Shown here: positions 53,893-63,723 of the stretch, piece after piece | Layout: each line of letters opens with the position of its first letter | Numbering within the stretch: the first letter of the stretch is position 1 | The notes under the pieces: generated by a model | Database searches by the model: none | Told to the model about the DNA's origin: nothing | What the model saw: only the letters and a program-made list of their open reading frames with translations | Translations under genes and position numbers: made by a program | DNA from: Flavobacterium sediminis | GTDB taxonomy: Bacteria; Bacteroidota; Bacteroidia; Flavobacteriales; Flavobacteriaceae | Reading direction: 5' to 3' | Length of the DNA stretch: 64,000 nt | Assembly: GCF_003148385.1 (NCBI RefSeq) | Contig: NZ_CP029463.1 | Coordinates: 2,046,001 to 2,110,000 of the forward strand

Positions 53893-54756
53893 TTAGCCTA
53901 AATATGTTTTCAAAATTTTACTTCTTGAAGTGTGTTTTAATCGTCTGATCGCTTTTTCTTTGATCTGGCGAACACGCTCACGAGTTAAATCAAAAGTTTC
54001 ACCGATCTCTTCCAAAGTCATCGGATGTTGATCTCCTAAACCGAAGTATAAGCGAACCACATCAGCTTCTCTTGGAGTCAGTGTTTCCAAAGCTCTTTCG
54101 ATTTCAGTCTGCAAAGATTCGTGGATCAATTCTCTGTCAGGGTTCGGAGATTCTCCGGAACGTAAGACATCGTATAAGTTCGAATCTTCACCTTCTACAA
54201 GCGGGGCATCCATGGATAAGTGACGTCCTGAATTTTTCATAGACTCTTTAACGTCATTTACTGTCATGTCCAACTCTTTTGCAATCTCTTCAGCAGATGG
54301 GGCACGCTCACTGGATTGCTCCAATAAAGCATACATTTTGTTGATCTTGTTGATGGAACCGATTTTATTCAGTGGCAAACGTACAATACGTGATTGTTCT
54401 GCCAAAGCTTGTAAGATAGATTGACGAATCCACCAAACAGCATAGGAAATGAATTTAAAACCACGGGTTTCATCAAAACGTTGTGCTGCTTTAATCAAGC
54501 CTAAGTTACCTTCATTAATTAAATCGGGTAGTGTAAGTCCTTGATTTTGATATTGTTTTGCAACCGATACCACGAAACGTAAATTAGCTTTAGTCAATTT
54601 TTCCAATGCTCTTTGGTCACCGGCTTTGATTCTTTGTGCTAATTCTACCTCTTCATCAGCAGTAATAAGATCAACTTTACCAATCTCTTGAAGGTATTTG
54701 TCTAAAGAAGCAGTCTCACGGTTTGTAACCTGCTTCGTAATTTTGAGCTGTCTCAT
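53893..54756 (-). CDS. rpoD: Primary RNA polymerase sigma factor (Bacteroidetes RpoD/SigA type)
   Basis: A 287-aa sigma-70 protein, short because it lacks region 1.1. It has region 1.2 ([28 protein letters not shown]), region 2 ([54 protein letters not shown]), region 3 and region 4 ([32 protein letters not shown]). This is the usual housekeeping sigma of the phylum, which reads the TTTG / TAnnTTTG promoters seen throughout this window. Eight bases before the ATG is a clear Shine-Dalgarno sequence, rare here. Confidence 0.95.
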   Translation of the reverse strand: MRQLKITKQVTNRETASLDKYLQEIGKVDLITADEEVELAQRIKAGDQRALEKLTKANLRFVVSVAKQYQNQGLTLPDLINEGNLGLIKAAQRFDETRGFKFISYAVWWIRQSILQALAEQSRIVRLPLNKIGSINKINKMYALLEQSSERAPSAEEIAKELDMTVNDVKESMKNSGRHLSMDAPLVEGEDSNLYDVLRSGESPNPDRELIHESLQTEIERALETLTPREADVVRLYFGLGDQHPMTLEEIGETFDLTRERVRQIKEKAIRRLKHTSRSKILKTYLG

Positions 54757-54764
54757 TTATTTCT

Positions 54765-54770
54765 CTCCTT
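54765..54770 (-). promoter_or_regulatory. Shine-Dalgarno sequence of rpoD
   Basis: On the minus strand AAGGAG (in AAGGAGAG) stands eight bases before the rpoD ATG. Good Shine-Dalgarno sites are rare in Bacteroidetes and not seen ahead of most other genes in this window. Confidence 0.65.
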
Positions 54771-54930
54771 AGTTCTTTTAAGTTCAGTACTTATACGGAA
54801 TGAGTTTCAAAAAAGTTACAATTTTTTTTTATTTTTTTAAAATTGATGAATAGAGAGGTTGTTGAAGAGGAAAAAGATAAGATTTGAATGATAGATATAT
54901 TTTTTATTTTTACATAAAAAGCAATACAAT

Positions 54931-55827
54931 TTGAACAATAAATATTCTATACAGCAACATAGTTTAAAAGATGTTTTCAGTATTCTGGGACAGGAAGAGC
55001 AATCAAGCGAATTACACGTTAGCTTTGATGAAGAACCAATAACAGAAAACCCTTTTCCGTATCCGTTTCGTTCAGATACTATAGGTATAATGCTTATAAC
55101 AAAAGGAAAAATCAAGATACAACTTAATTTGGTTACATATTTGTTAGAAGAAAATGACCTTATTATTTTTTCTCCGCAAACCATTATTCAGGTCTTAGAA
55201 ATCATAGAAGACACAGAGTCTATCGGAGTCAGTTTTACACAAGATTTTGCACAAAGAAACCTTTTGAATCACAGTGATTTAAATGTATTGCGTTTTTTTA
55301 CAGTAAAAGAAAAACCGGTTTGGAAACTTACGGTAGAAAAGCGAGACATATTTTTTGTCCTGATCAGAAATATGTATTATCTCAATTTGAATCAGGAAGC
55401 ATTTTATCAAAAAGAAAGAATTGCTCATTATTTTAATTTGATAACTTTGGAGTTTATGGACGTTTTCAGAAAAGATATAAAAGAGATGAAAATGAAAACA
55501 TCCCGTAAAAAACAACTTGTCCTGAAGTTTCTCAGTTTATTGGAAGTCCATGTAAAAGAAGAACGAGGAGTACAGTTTTATGCTAATAAACTTTCTGTTA
55601 CACCCGATTATTTGTCCAAAGTAACAAAAGAAGCATCCGGTTTGTCTGCTCGCGAAGTCATAGAAGAAGTAGTTATTATGGAAGCTTTGGACTTACTTGT
55701 TGATAATTCGTTGACTATAGCTCAGATAGCGGAGAAGCTTAACTTTAGCAATCAGTCTTTTTTTGGAAAATTTTTTAAAAAGAAGATGAAAATTTCTCCG
55801 AAAGCTTTCCGAGAACAACACAAGTGA
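54931..55827 (+). CDS. AraC-family transcriptional regulator
   Basis: A 298-aa regulator with an N-terminal cupin-like sensor domain (about residues 15-150) and a C-terminal AraC helix-turn-helix pair (about 200-295; YANKLSVTPDYLSKVTKEASG and IAQIAEKLNFSNQSFFGKFFKKKMKISPKAFREQ). The start is TTG at 54931; the next in-frame ATG is far inside the sensor domain. It precedes the RND efflux operon on the same strand by 113 bases and is the likely activator of it. Confidence 0.87.
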   Translation: MNNKYSIQQHSLKDVFSILGQEEQSSELHVSFDEEPITENPFPYPFRSDTIGIMLITKGKIKIQLNLVTYLLEENDLIIFSPQTIIQVLEIIEDTESIGVSFTQDFAQRNLLNHSDLNVLRFFTVKEKPVWKLTVEKRDIFFVLIRNMYYLNLNQEAFYQKERIAHYFNLITLEFMDVFRKDIKEMKMKTSRKKQLVLKFLSLLEVHVKEERGVQFYANKLSVTPDYLSKVTKEASGLSAREVIEEVVIMEALDLLVDNSLTIAQIAEKLNFSNQSFFGKFFKKKMKISPKAFREQHK

Positions 55828-55940
55828 TCTTTTTCTGTTAAAAAGTACGGATTTAGACCAAAACTAGCCGAAAACAGGTCTTTTGAACCCTAACCGATTC
55901 ACGGATATTTGCAATTCAAATTATCAAATGTAAAAATCCG

Positions 55941-56978
55941 ATGAATATGGTTAGAGTAAATCTTTTTTTGATATTGTTGTCTGCGCTGATAGTGTCCGGC
56001 TGTGGGAATAAAGAACAAAAAAGCACAGAAAAAGGAACAGAAGCATACCCTGTTTCCGTAAAGGAAATAACGGTTTCAGAGCAACCTGAAAAACTTACTT
56101 ACAGTGGAAGTATAGAAGCAGATAATACCGTTTCCATTGGTTTTAGTGTTGCGGGTAGAGTAACCGTAGTTTATGTTCAGGAAGGAGAACATGTTTCTAA
56201 AGGACAGTTATTAGCAGCCATTGAACCTGATACATACCAAAATAATCTTGATGTAGCAAGTGCGGGTTTAGAACAAGCACAAGATAACTTTAACCGGTTA
56301 GATCAGTTGTACAAAAAGAACAGTTTGCCCGAGCGGGATTATATTGCTGCAAAAGTAGCTTTGGCACAGGCAAAAGCCAATAGTCAGTCTGCAACTAAAA
56401 ATTTAAAAGACACTAAACTTTATGCGTCTTTTTCAGGTATAGTTACTCAAAAAAATACTGAAGCAGGTGCAACTGCAGCGCCTGGTATTCCTGCTTTTAC
56501 TCTTGTAAAAACAGATAAAGTCTATGCTGTAGCGGCTATTACTGAAAATGAAATTTCATCATTGAAAATAGGAGCCGAAGCACAGGTTTCTATTCCGTCA
56601 CTGAACAAGGAGGTTAGTGGAAAAGTAACCATAATCAATCCGCAGGCAGATAACTTTTCAAAAACATATACTGTAAAAGTTCGTCTCGATAATGCAAACG
56701 GACAACTTCTACCGGGAATGATTACTGATATTATTATCAGCACAGGTAAAAATCAAAAAGGGATTATTGTTCCGGCACAAGCACTTGTACGTGATCCGGA
56801 TAATATCAATTACGTGTTTGTTGCTAAAGAAAACAATATTGCAATTAAAAAAAGAGTAAGTATTTCTAAAATAACAGGAACTAACGATGTGGTGGTAAGC
56901 AAAGGGTTGCAAGCAGGCGATAGACTTATCATAAGCGGACAAACGAACTTGGAAGACGGTTCATCGGTTAAATTCTAA
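55941..56978 (+). CDS. RND efflux periplasmic adaptor (membrane fusion) lipoprotein
   Basis: A 345-aa HlyD/AcrA-like protein. A lipobox (LIVSGC, Cys at about residue 21) shows it is lipid-anchored. The barrel-sandwich hybrid (GFSVAGRVTVVYVQEGEHVSKGQLLAAIEPD, about 68-98), a coiled-coil hairpin (about 100-150), the second lipoyl half (YASFSGIVTQKNTEAGATA) and a beta-barrel follow. It links the RND pump to the TolC-like channel. The RND gene starts 30 bases downstream. Confidence 0.92.
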   Translation: MNMVRVNLFLILLSALIVSGCGNKEQKSTEKGTEAYPVSVKEITVSEQPEKLTYSGSIEADNTVSIGFSVAGRVTVVYVQEGEHVSKGQLLAAIEPDTYQNNLDVASAGLEQAQDNFNRLDQLYKKNSLPERDYIAAKVALAQAKANSQSATKNLKDTKLYASFSGIVTQKNTEAGATAAPGIPAFTLVKTDKVYAVAAITENEISSLKIGAEAQVSIPSLNKEVSGKVTIINPQADNFSKTYTVKVRLDNANGQLLPGMITDIIISTGKNQKGIIVPAQALVRDPDNINYVFVAKENNIAIKKRVSISKITGTNDVVVSKGLQAGDRLIISGQTNLEDGSSVKF

Positions 56979-57008
56979 TCTCTTTTTAATGTAAAATCTT
57001 GTTTAAAA

Positions 57009-60000
57009 ATGACGAAACGTAACATACATTTCCTAGAAGCTGCAATGAAGCACAAGCAGGTAGTTATTGTGCTGGTAGTCCTGTTGATGATTATGGGGCT
57101 TAATTCGCTGATGAATATGCCGCGAAGCGAAAATCCGCGCATTGATATGCCTACGGCATTGGTATATGCTTTGTATCCCGGAGCTGATGAGCATCAGGTA
57201 GAGGAAGAAGTAGCAAAAAAAATAGAACAATATTTGTTTTCATTTGAAGAAATCAAAAAGAAAAAAGTTAAATCTGAAGTCCGAGAAGGGCAGGTTTTCT
57301 TAACAACAGAGATCTATACCAGTGTGAAAGATCGCAAAAAGTTTTGGCACACTTTACAGTTAGATATGGATGCGAATTTACGTTCTAAACTTCCTGCCGG
57401 TGTGATCGGACCTTTTATCAATAGTAATTTTGCTGATGTAACAGCAATGATTATTTCGGTATCGTCAAAAGAGCGCTCGTATGCCGAAATAGAAAAGTAT
57501 CTTGATAAACTGGAAGACGGACTGAAAGTGATTCCGATGGTTTCTAAAATCAACCGTTCAGGTGGGCAGCGTCAGCAGATCTATATCAAAATAGACGATA
57601 AGAAGTTGCAACAATACGGTTTTGATATTAGTACACTTATCGGAACGTTGCAACAACAGAATGTAACGAGTTATACCGGCGAAGTGGCAATGGGGTCAAA
57701 CAATACGATCCCGATTTATACCAATAGTCGTTATAAAGATGAGAATGATATCGCCAATCAAATTATATATACCACACCTTCAGGAACAATTGTCCGTTTG
57801 AAAGATGTAGCAACATTAGAGCGTCGTTTTGAGGAAAAATCATCTTTTGTACGAATAGGGGAAGAGCAGGCAATGGTACTGTCTATTGATATGTTGCCCG
57901 GGAACAATGTTGTAGCTTTCGGAAAAGAAGTAGAAGAAAAGATTGCTACGATCCAGAAAACTTTTCCGCCCGATATAAAAATGAAAACGATTGTAAACCA
58001 ACCGGAAGTAGTTGATGAGAGTATCAGTCATTTTATGAAGGAGTTTGGTTTGGCTATCGGTTCAGTAGTGTTGGTCGTAATGTTGTTGTTGCCTTTTCGC
58101 GTAGCAGCAGTAGCTTCAGCAGCAGCACCTATTTCTATTCTGATAACTTTTGCTTTTATGCAAATGTTCAGTGTCGAACTTCACCAGGTAACATTAGCAG
58201 CTTTGGTCATTGTTTTGGGAATGGTTGTAGATAATGCTATAGTAGTTGTTGATAATTATATTGAAAAACTGGATGAAGGCATTACACCTTGGACAGGGGC
58301 ATGGCAGGCAGCCAAGCAGTTAATGATTCCTATTTTTACGGCAACGTTAGCTATTATTTTTGCATTCCTTCCATTGGCTCTTTTTATGGATGGTATTGCT
58401 AAAGATTTTATGTTTTGGCTTCCTGTTACAGTGGCAATAGCCCTTACTATTTCCATGCTCATTGCACTGTTGTTTACACCTTATACGTGTTATGTATTTA
58501 TTAAAAAAGGATTAAAACACAAAGTAAGCGATCGTCCTGTAAAGAAAAATATGCTTGACCACTTACAATCTGCTTTCGACAAAGGAATAGAAGCCGCTTT
58601 CAGATATCCTAAAACCACTATTGCTCTTGGTGTATTATCGGTATTATCTGCTTTTTTCATTGCAACTAAAGTAGATTCTGAATTTTTCCCGTTATCAGAG
58701 CGCAATCAGTTCAATATGGAAGTCTGGATGCCAAACGGAACTTCACTGGAGAAAACAGAAGAAAAAGTAAAAGAACTGGAAACTATTTTGAAAAAAGATG
58801 AGCGAGTAGTAGATGTAACGAGTTTTATAGGAATGAGTTCACCTCGTTTCCATACTTCATATGCACCTGAATCGCCTAAAAAACATTTTGCCCAAGTGTT
58901 TATTACAACGGTTGATAATGATGCAACTAACGAAATGGCACATGAATATCTGCAAAAGCTGAAAGGTTTTATACCTGACGGGGCTGTTAAAATAAAACAA
59001 TTAAGTTTTCAGGAAGGCGCACCTATTGATATTCGTATAGTAAGCGAGAACGAAACAGATCAAAAAAGAGTAGCCTTAAAAGTTAAAAAGATACTTGAAG
59101 AAGCCGAAGGTACGAACTATGTCCGTTTGAGTAGCGAATACGACTACATGGGGGTAAAGCTTAATATCGATAATGTAAAAGCGAACCGACTTGGTATTTC
59201 TAATCAGAGAATCACTCAAACTTTGGGTGCAGGATTAAAAGGTTTTGCTTTTTCCACTTTGTGGGAAGGCGATAAGCCCGTGGATATCTTTTTGCGCTAT
59301 GATAAAGAAAGCAGAAAAGATCTTACAGCACTTGAAAACCTGCATATTACATCTATGTATGGGACTAAGATTGCGTTGAAAGAAATAGCCACGCTGGAAC
59401 CGGAATGGCATACCGGAATGCTTTTAAGACGCAATGGGTTAAAACTGTTAAGTGTATATTCCGAAGCACAATTAGGTAAAAAGCCATCACGTATTTTGAA
59501 AGATATTCAACCGCAGATAAATGCATTAGAATTGCCCAAAGGAACAAGTATTCAATATGGAGGGGATGCAGAGTCAAGTGCGGAAAATGCTCCGGGAATG
59601 GGAATTTCACTTGGGGTGAGTCTTATCCTTATTTTCCTTACGTTATTGTTTCAATTCAAAAGTTTGGGGAAATCACTTATCATTTTGTGTACGTTCTTGT
59701 TGAGCTTGTTCGGTGCATTCTTCGGATTGCTTATTACAGGGAATCCGTTGGGAATGACAGGTTTTATGGGAATCATCAGTTTGATTGGTATTGTAGTGCG
59801 AAACGGGATTATATTGGTAGATTATGCCGACGAACTTATACGTGACCACGGATACACACACAAGGCGGCGGCTATTGCAGCTGCAAAAAGGAGAATGCGA
59901 CCTATTTTCCTTACATCAGCGGCGGCGGCAGTTGGAGTGGTTCCGATGATTATTGGTAAATCTCCAATGTGGGCACCACTGGGAAGTGTATTGGCTTTCG

Positions 60001-60149
60001 GATTGATATTTTCAATGATACTTACCTTGTTTGTCGTGCCGGTAATGTATTATAAATTTTTAAAACAGCCCATTATTCCTGAAGAAGCGCCTGAAATTCA
60101 GCCTGATGGTGATGATGATGTGATGTATAAACCCGTAACGACTCATTAA
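57009..60149 (+). CDS. RND-family efflux transporter permease
   Basis: A 1046-aa inner-membrane pump of the AcrB/HAE1 class with 12 helices and two large periplasmic loops. The proton-relay Asp pair lies in VIVLGMVVDNAIVVVDNYIEKLD (helix 4), and the second half has FMGIISLIGIVVRNGIILVDYADEL (helix 10). It exports drugs, lipids or metabolites with proton motive force together with the adaptor and TolC. The substrate cannot be told from sequence. It is followed by a terminator-like hairpin before the TolC gene. Confidence 0.93.
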   Translation: MTKRNIHFLEAAMKHKQVVIVLVVLLMIMGLNSLMNMPRSENPRIDMPTALVYALYPGADEHQVEEEVAKKIEQYLFSFEEIKKKKVKSEVREGQVFLTTEIYTSVKDRKKFWHTLQLDMDANLRSKLPAGVIGPFINSNFADVTAMIISVSSKERSYAEIEKYLDKLEDGLKVIPMVSKINRSGGQRQQIYIKIDDKKLQQYGFDISTLIGTLQQQNVTSYTGEVAMGSNNTIPIYTNSRYKDENDIANQIIYTTPSGTIVRLKDVATLERRFEEKSSFVRIGEEQAMVLSIDMLPGNNVVAFGKEVEEKIATIQKTFPPDIKMKTIVNQPEVVDESISHFMKEFGLAIGSVVLVVMLLLPFRVAAVASAAAPISILITFAFMQMFSVELHQVTLAALVIVLGMVVDNAIVVVDNYIEKLDEGITPWTGAWQAAKQLMIPIFTATLAIIFAFLPLALFMDGIAKDFMFWLPVTVAIALTISMLIALLFTPYTCYVFIKKGLKHKVSDRPVKKNMLDHLQSAFDKGIEAAFRYPKTTIALGVLSVLSAFFIATKVDSEFFPLSERNQFNMEVWMPNGTSLEKTEEKVKELETILKKDERVVDVTSFIGMSSPRFHTSYAPESPKKHFAQVFITTVDNDATNEMAHEYLQKLKGFIPDGAVKIKQLSFQEGAPIDIRIVSENETDQKRVALKVKKILEEAEGTNYVRLSSEYDYMGVKLNIDNVKANRLGISNQRITQTLGAGLKGFAFSTLWEGDKPVDIFLRYDKESRKDLTALENLHITSMYGTKIALKEIATLEPEWHTGMLLRRNGLKLLSVYSEAQLGKKPSRILKDIQPQINALELPKGTSIQYGGDAESSAENAPGMGISLGVSLILIFLTLLFQFKSLGKSLIILCTFLLSLFGAFFGLLITGNPLGMTGFMGIISLIGIVVRNGIILVDYADELIRDHGYTHKAAAIAAAKRRMRPIFLTSAAAAVGVVPMIIGKSPMWAPLGSVLAFGLIFSMILTLFVVPVMYYKFLKQPIIPEEAPEIQPDGDDDVMYKPVTTH

Positions 60150-60170
60150 CTCTATTAAACAGTAATCTTC

Positions 60171-60225
60171 AAACTGTCCTGTTATTTACTGCAATTCTGT
60201 AATTCCCTTTGACAGGGCAGTTTTT
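60171..60225 (+). terminator. Terminator/attenuator hairpin between the RND permease and TolC-like genes
   Basis: AAACTGTCCTGT at 60171-60182 pairs with ACAGGGCAGTTT at 60212-60223 (one wobble), with TTTAT after. It lies within an otherwise continuous operon and could reduce downstream transcription. Confidence 0.6.
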
Positions 60226-60236
60226 ATAAAGAAAAA

Positions 60237-61517
60237 ATGATGAAAATACAGCAAAATAAAATTGTGATCCTGTTTTTGTCCGTCATGTTACTTTTCGGGT
60301 ATGATGGAAATGCGCAGGAAAGAAAACTTTCATTGGAAGAAGTGAAATCTTTGGCTTTGGAAAATAACAAAAAACTCCAAAAGGCACAAAAAAGTCTGGA
60401 AGCTGCACAAGCAGCAAGCGCTTCTGCACAAGCAGGCGGCAAACCTACAGTCGATGCCAGCGCAACAGGGATTTATCTTTCCGATCCTTTGAATATGCTA
60501 TTACCCGAATATCAGGGAAGCGGAGTGCTTTCAGTATCTCAGGTATTGTATGCGGGTGGAAAAGTGCACAATGCAAAAAAACTTTCGGCATCAGCTGTTG
60601 AACTGCAAGCCGCTCAAAAAGATTTAACAGAAGATGAAATTTTACTGAATGCAGAAACGGCTTATTGGCAGATAGTTAATCTGAAAGAGAAGAATGTTCT
60701 GGCCAATGAATACGTAAGGTTGCTCAATGCCTTGCATACCAGTCTTAAAAATTCTTTTGATGCAGGCTTAATTTATAAGAATGATCTACTAAAAGTAGAA
60801 GTACAACGCAATGAAGCTGAACTCAATCTGACAAAAGCAGAAGATGGCTTAACGATGGCAAAATTGAGTTTGGCACAAATTATAGGTTTAGACAATATTA
60901 ATTTTGATATACAGGACGACGTGTCGATTACCTATTCATTAGTTTCGGAAGCAAATACCTTATCAGTGGAAAGTCGACCTGAAGTTAAGATGCTTGGTAA
61001 AGCTGTGGAAATTCAGAAATTACAAACAGAATTGTTGCGAGGTGATCGCAGACCAACAGTTGCATTGAGTGCTAATGGAATTGCTGCATTCGGGAAACAA
61101 ATCAATTTTGAAGACGGAAGTAATGATATGCAATTTTTTGTAGGCTTACTATCAGTAAATGTTCCCATTTTTGATTGGGGCGGAAGAAAGCAAAAAGTAA
61201 AAGAACAACAGTTCAAAACAGAAGCACAAAAATTAGAGTTAGAAGAAACCAAAGAATTACTTGGATTGGAAATTCAAAATGCGTGGTTGCAACTCAATCA
61301 GTCAGCAAAACGTATAGATCTTACTCAAAAATCACTACAGCAGGCAGAAGAAAACCTTCGTTTAAATCAGGATAGATTTGAAGCAGGAACGGTCTTGGGC
61401 GAGGATGTGCTGGAAGCTCAGGTATTGTGGCAACAAGCCTACTCTAATGTAATAGATGCTAGAGCTGAATACAAAGTAAGTGAAGCCAGATACAAAAAAG
61501 CAATTGGAGAGTATTAA
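60237..61517 (+). CDS. TolC-family outer-membrane efflux channel
   Basis: A 426-aa outer-membrane factor with a signal peptide (ends GNAQ, about residue 22) and two repeats of the OEP fold, rich in heptad-like helices (LSLEEVKSLALENNKKLQKAQKSLEAAQAA; QQAEENLRLNQDRFEAGTVLGEDVLEAQVLWQQAYSNVIDARAEYKVSEARYKKAIGEY at the end). It completes the tripartite pump encoded upstream. The FabH gene starts six bases after its stop, so these two are tightly linked. Confidence 0.92.
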   Translation: MMKIQQNKIVILFLSVMLLFGYDGNAQERKLSLEEVKSLALENNKKLQKAQKSLEAAQAASASAQAGGKPTVDASATGIYLSDPLNMLLPEYQGSGVLSVSQVLYAGGKVHNAKKLSASAVELQAAQKDLTEDEILLNAETAYWQIVNLKEKNVLANEYVRLLNALHTSLKNSFDAGLIYKNDLLKVEVQRNEAELNLTKAEDGLTMAKLSLAQIIGLDNINFDIQDDVSITYSLVSEANTLSVESRPEVKMLGKAVEIQKLQTELLRGDRRPTVALSANGIAAFGKQINFEDGSNDMQFFVGLLSVNVPIFDWGGRKQKVKEQQFKTEAQKLELEETKELLGLEIQNAWLQLNQSAKRIDLTQKSLQQAEENLRLNQDRFEAGTVLGEDVLEAQVLWQQAYSNVIDARAEYKVSEARYKKAIGEY

Positions 61518-61523
61518 CAAGCT

Positions 61524-62507
61524 ATGCGATTGAACGCCAAGATAACAGCTTTGGGAGGTTATGTGCCTCCCGGGATCAGAACTAATGCATGGTTATCTGA
61601 TATTTCTGACACTTCCGATGAGTGGATTTTAAAGAGAACAGGAATCCGGGAAAGAAGGATTTTGGCTAACGATTTGGGAACTTCTGATATGGTAGTAGAG
61701 GCCGTACAGAACCTGTTGATGAAAGCAGAAATTACAGTTGAAGAAATAGCATGTTTAATTGTTGCGACCTCAACTCCTGATATGCCGATGCCTTCAACAG
61801 CTAATATTGTTTGTCGGAAATTAGGCATTAAACAAACTTTTGGCTTTGATATAAATGCAGCATGTAGCGGTTTCTTGTATGCTTTGTCTTTGGGAGCTTC
61901 TTTAGTTGAAAGTTGCAGGTATAAAAATGTTATAGTGGTTGGGGCAGATAAAATGAGTAGTGTATTAAATAAGTATGATAGGACTACAAATATTCTTTTT
62001 GGGGACGGAGCAGCAGCCGTTTTATTACAGTCATCAACGGAAAAAGCCGGTGTAATGGACAGTATTTTAGAAGGCAATGGAGAAGGAATGGAATTTCTAA
62101 ATATTGAGGGAGGAGGGTCACGCTATCCGGCTTCAATGGAAACATTACTCTCTAAAAAACATTTTATTAAGCAAGAAGGGAGAGTTGTATTTAGGAATGC
62201 TATTGCAAAAATGGTTAAAGTGTGTAGAAATCTGCTTGAACAGAATCAATTAAGTATAAAAGACATTAGTTGGTTTGTACCTCATCAGGCAAATCTTAGG
62301 ATTATAGAAGCAGTCGGAAAAGAATTAGGAATAGAAAATGAAAAGATTCTAACAAACGTACAGTATTATGGTAATACAACGGCTGCTACTATACCTTTAT
62401 GTCTGTGGGACTATGAAGCTACAATAAAAAAAGGAGACCTTTTATTATTGACAACTTTCGGAGCAGGGTTTACCTGGGGTGCTACTCTTATAAAATGGGA
62501 TATTTAG
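61524..62507 (+). CDS. Beta-ketoacyl-ACP synthase III (FabH-like)
   Basis: A 327-aa thiolase-fold condensing enzyme. The FabH triad is complete: Cys114 (NAACSGF), His254 (PHQAN) and Asn284 (YGNTTAA). FabH condenses an acyl-CoA with malonyl-ACP to start fatty-acid synthesis. Here it lies in an efflux operon, six bases after tolC and 29 bases before a TetR gene, and is not with other fatty-acid genes, so it is probably a second, specialised KAS III. I leave the symbol open as it may not be the housekeeping FabH. Confidence 0.88.
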   Translation: MRLNAKITALGGYVPPGIRTNAWLSDISDTSDEWILKRTGIRERRILANDLGTSDMVVEAVQNLLMKAEITVEEIACLIVATSTPDMPMPSTANIVCRKLGIKQTFGFDINAACSGFLYALSLGASLVESCRYKNVIVVGADKMSSVLNKYDRTTNILFGDGAAAVLLQSSTEKAGVMDSILEGNGEGMEFLNIEGGGSRYPASMETLLSKKHFIKQEGRVVFRNAIAKMVKVCRNLLEQNQLSIKDISWFVPHQANLRIIEAVGKELGIENEKILTNVQYYGNTTAATIPLCLWDYEATIKKGDLLLLTTFGAGFTWGATLIKWDI

Positions 62508-62536
62508 ATTATTGATACCCGATAAAAAATGCAATA

Positions 62537-63130
62537 ATGACCAAGGATGATAAAGCAGAGTATATCCTGCAAGTAGCCAGAGCGTATTTTTGTAAAATAG
62601 GGATTCATGTAGTTTCTATGGATGATATTGCTCAAGAGTGTGGTATCTCTAAGAAAACTCTTTATACTCTTTTTGAAAATAAAGCATGTCTGGTATCCAT
62701 GATATTGGAGCAGGAACAGGAAATTTTTGAACTAAATCTTGAGAAAATAAATAGTAAAGCTATAAATGCTATTGACGAGTTAATTTCCTTTTTCAAATAT
62801 TTAAATGATATCTATATACATATCAATACTGTTTTCATAAACGATCTAAGGAAATACTATAAAGATTCATTTATTAAATTACGGAAAGAGAATGAGCAAT
62901 TGGTGGAGCTTTTTTTACAAACAAATATAGAACGAGGTATTAGTGAAGGAGTGTATAAGAATATCGAAAGAAAGGAAAGTGCAATACAGTTATTTATGAA
63001 GATTATGGAATTGTTTTTCTTCGAAAGAGATCAGGAAAAGTTGAGAGGAGGAGATGAGGTAGAATTTTTAGGCAAACTTTTATGCATGTGGTTCTTGAAA
63101 AGAGTTCCAGTTATTCAACAAAATAAGTGA
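62537..63130 (+). CDS. TetR/AcrR-family transcriptional regulator
   Basis: A 197-aa regulator with an N-terminal helix-turn-helix (residues about 24-50, VSMDDIAQECGISKKTLYTLFENKACLVSMI) and a helical ligand domain. It ends the efflux-FabH locus and probably represses it on ligand binding. Its promoter is not separately visible; it lies 29 bases after the FabH-like gene. Confidence 0.9.
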   Translation: MTKDDKAEYILQVARAYFCKIGIHVVSMDDIAQECGISKKTLYTLFENKACLVSMILEQEQEIFELNLEKINSKAINAIDELISFFKYLNDIYIHINTVFINDLRKYYKDSFIKLRKENEQLVELFLQTNIERGISEGVYKNIERKESAIQLFMKIMELFFFERDQEKLRGGDEVEFLGKLLCMWFLKRVPVIQQNK

Positions 63131-63167
63131 ATCACAATGTTAAAGTTTGCCTTTTAGATAAGGAGCA

Positions 63168-63716
63168 TTAGTGTGATTGTAAACACCAATGCAAAATCTT
63201 AGCAATGTTCTTTGCATCGTCTATACCTCTGTGATGAGTTCCTTCCAGAGGCAACCCTAAAATTGCCAAAGCACCATTCATACCTGTTTTTTTATGTAAG
63301 CCTTTAACCTCAGCAAACAATTCTTTTACATTAATATGTTGGCTTCCTAATGGATAAGGGATTTTTCTGGCTTTACACTGGCGCTTAAGCATATTCAGGT
63401 CGTATTGTCCGTAACTGGCCCAGGTATATTGATCCGCCTGATACTCTCGGACTAACATCGCAATAGCTTCTTCAAAAGTTACACCTTCCGTATCTAAAAG
63501 TTCTTGAGTAATAGTGGTCAGTTCAGTACAAAAAGAACTTACTTTCGAACGGGTAGGGCGTACTAATATCCCTTTGTTCTTAGAAATGGTACCACTGGAA
63601 CGATCTAGCTCGCAAATACCGATCTCAATGATCTCATGCACTTCACCGGTAGGGATTTCTCCTTTCCAGCAAGTAGCTTCTAAGTCAATAATTAAAATTT
63701 TATCTGTTGTTTTCAT
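63168..63716 (-). CDS. DnaQ-like 3'-5' exonuclease
   Basis: A 182-aa DEDDh exonuclease of the KapD/ERI-1-like kind. ExoI is IIDLEAT (Asp10, Glu12), ExoII is ASYGQYDL, and ExoIII has the HHRGIDDA motif with the catalytic His and Asp. It probably degrades RNA or single-stranded DNA. Its ATG lies seven bases after the stop of a 27-codon ORF, which suggests coupling. Confidence 0.85.
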   Translation of the reverse strand: MKTTDKILIIDLEATCWKGEIPTGEVHEIIEIGICELDRSSGTISKNKGILVRPTRSKVSSFCTELTTITQELLDTEGVTFEEAIAMLVREYQADQYTWASYGQYDLNMLKRQCKARKIPYPLGSQHINVKELFAEVKGLHKKTGMNGALAILGLPLEGTHHRGIDDAKNIAKILHWCLQSH

Positions 63717-63723
63717 GTTTTGT

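Noticed and set aside
63130..63178. Hairpin AATCACA...TGTGATT between the TetR gene and the exonuclease as a terminator
   Set aside because: Only a 7-bp stem with a 35-base loop and no T-run; it also overlaps the exonuclease stop codon.
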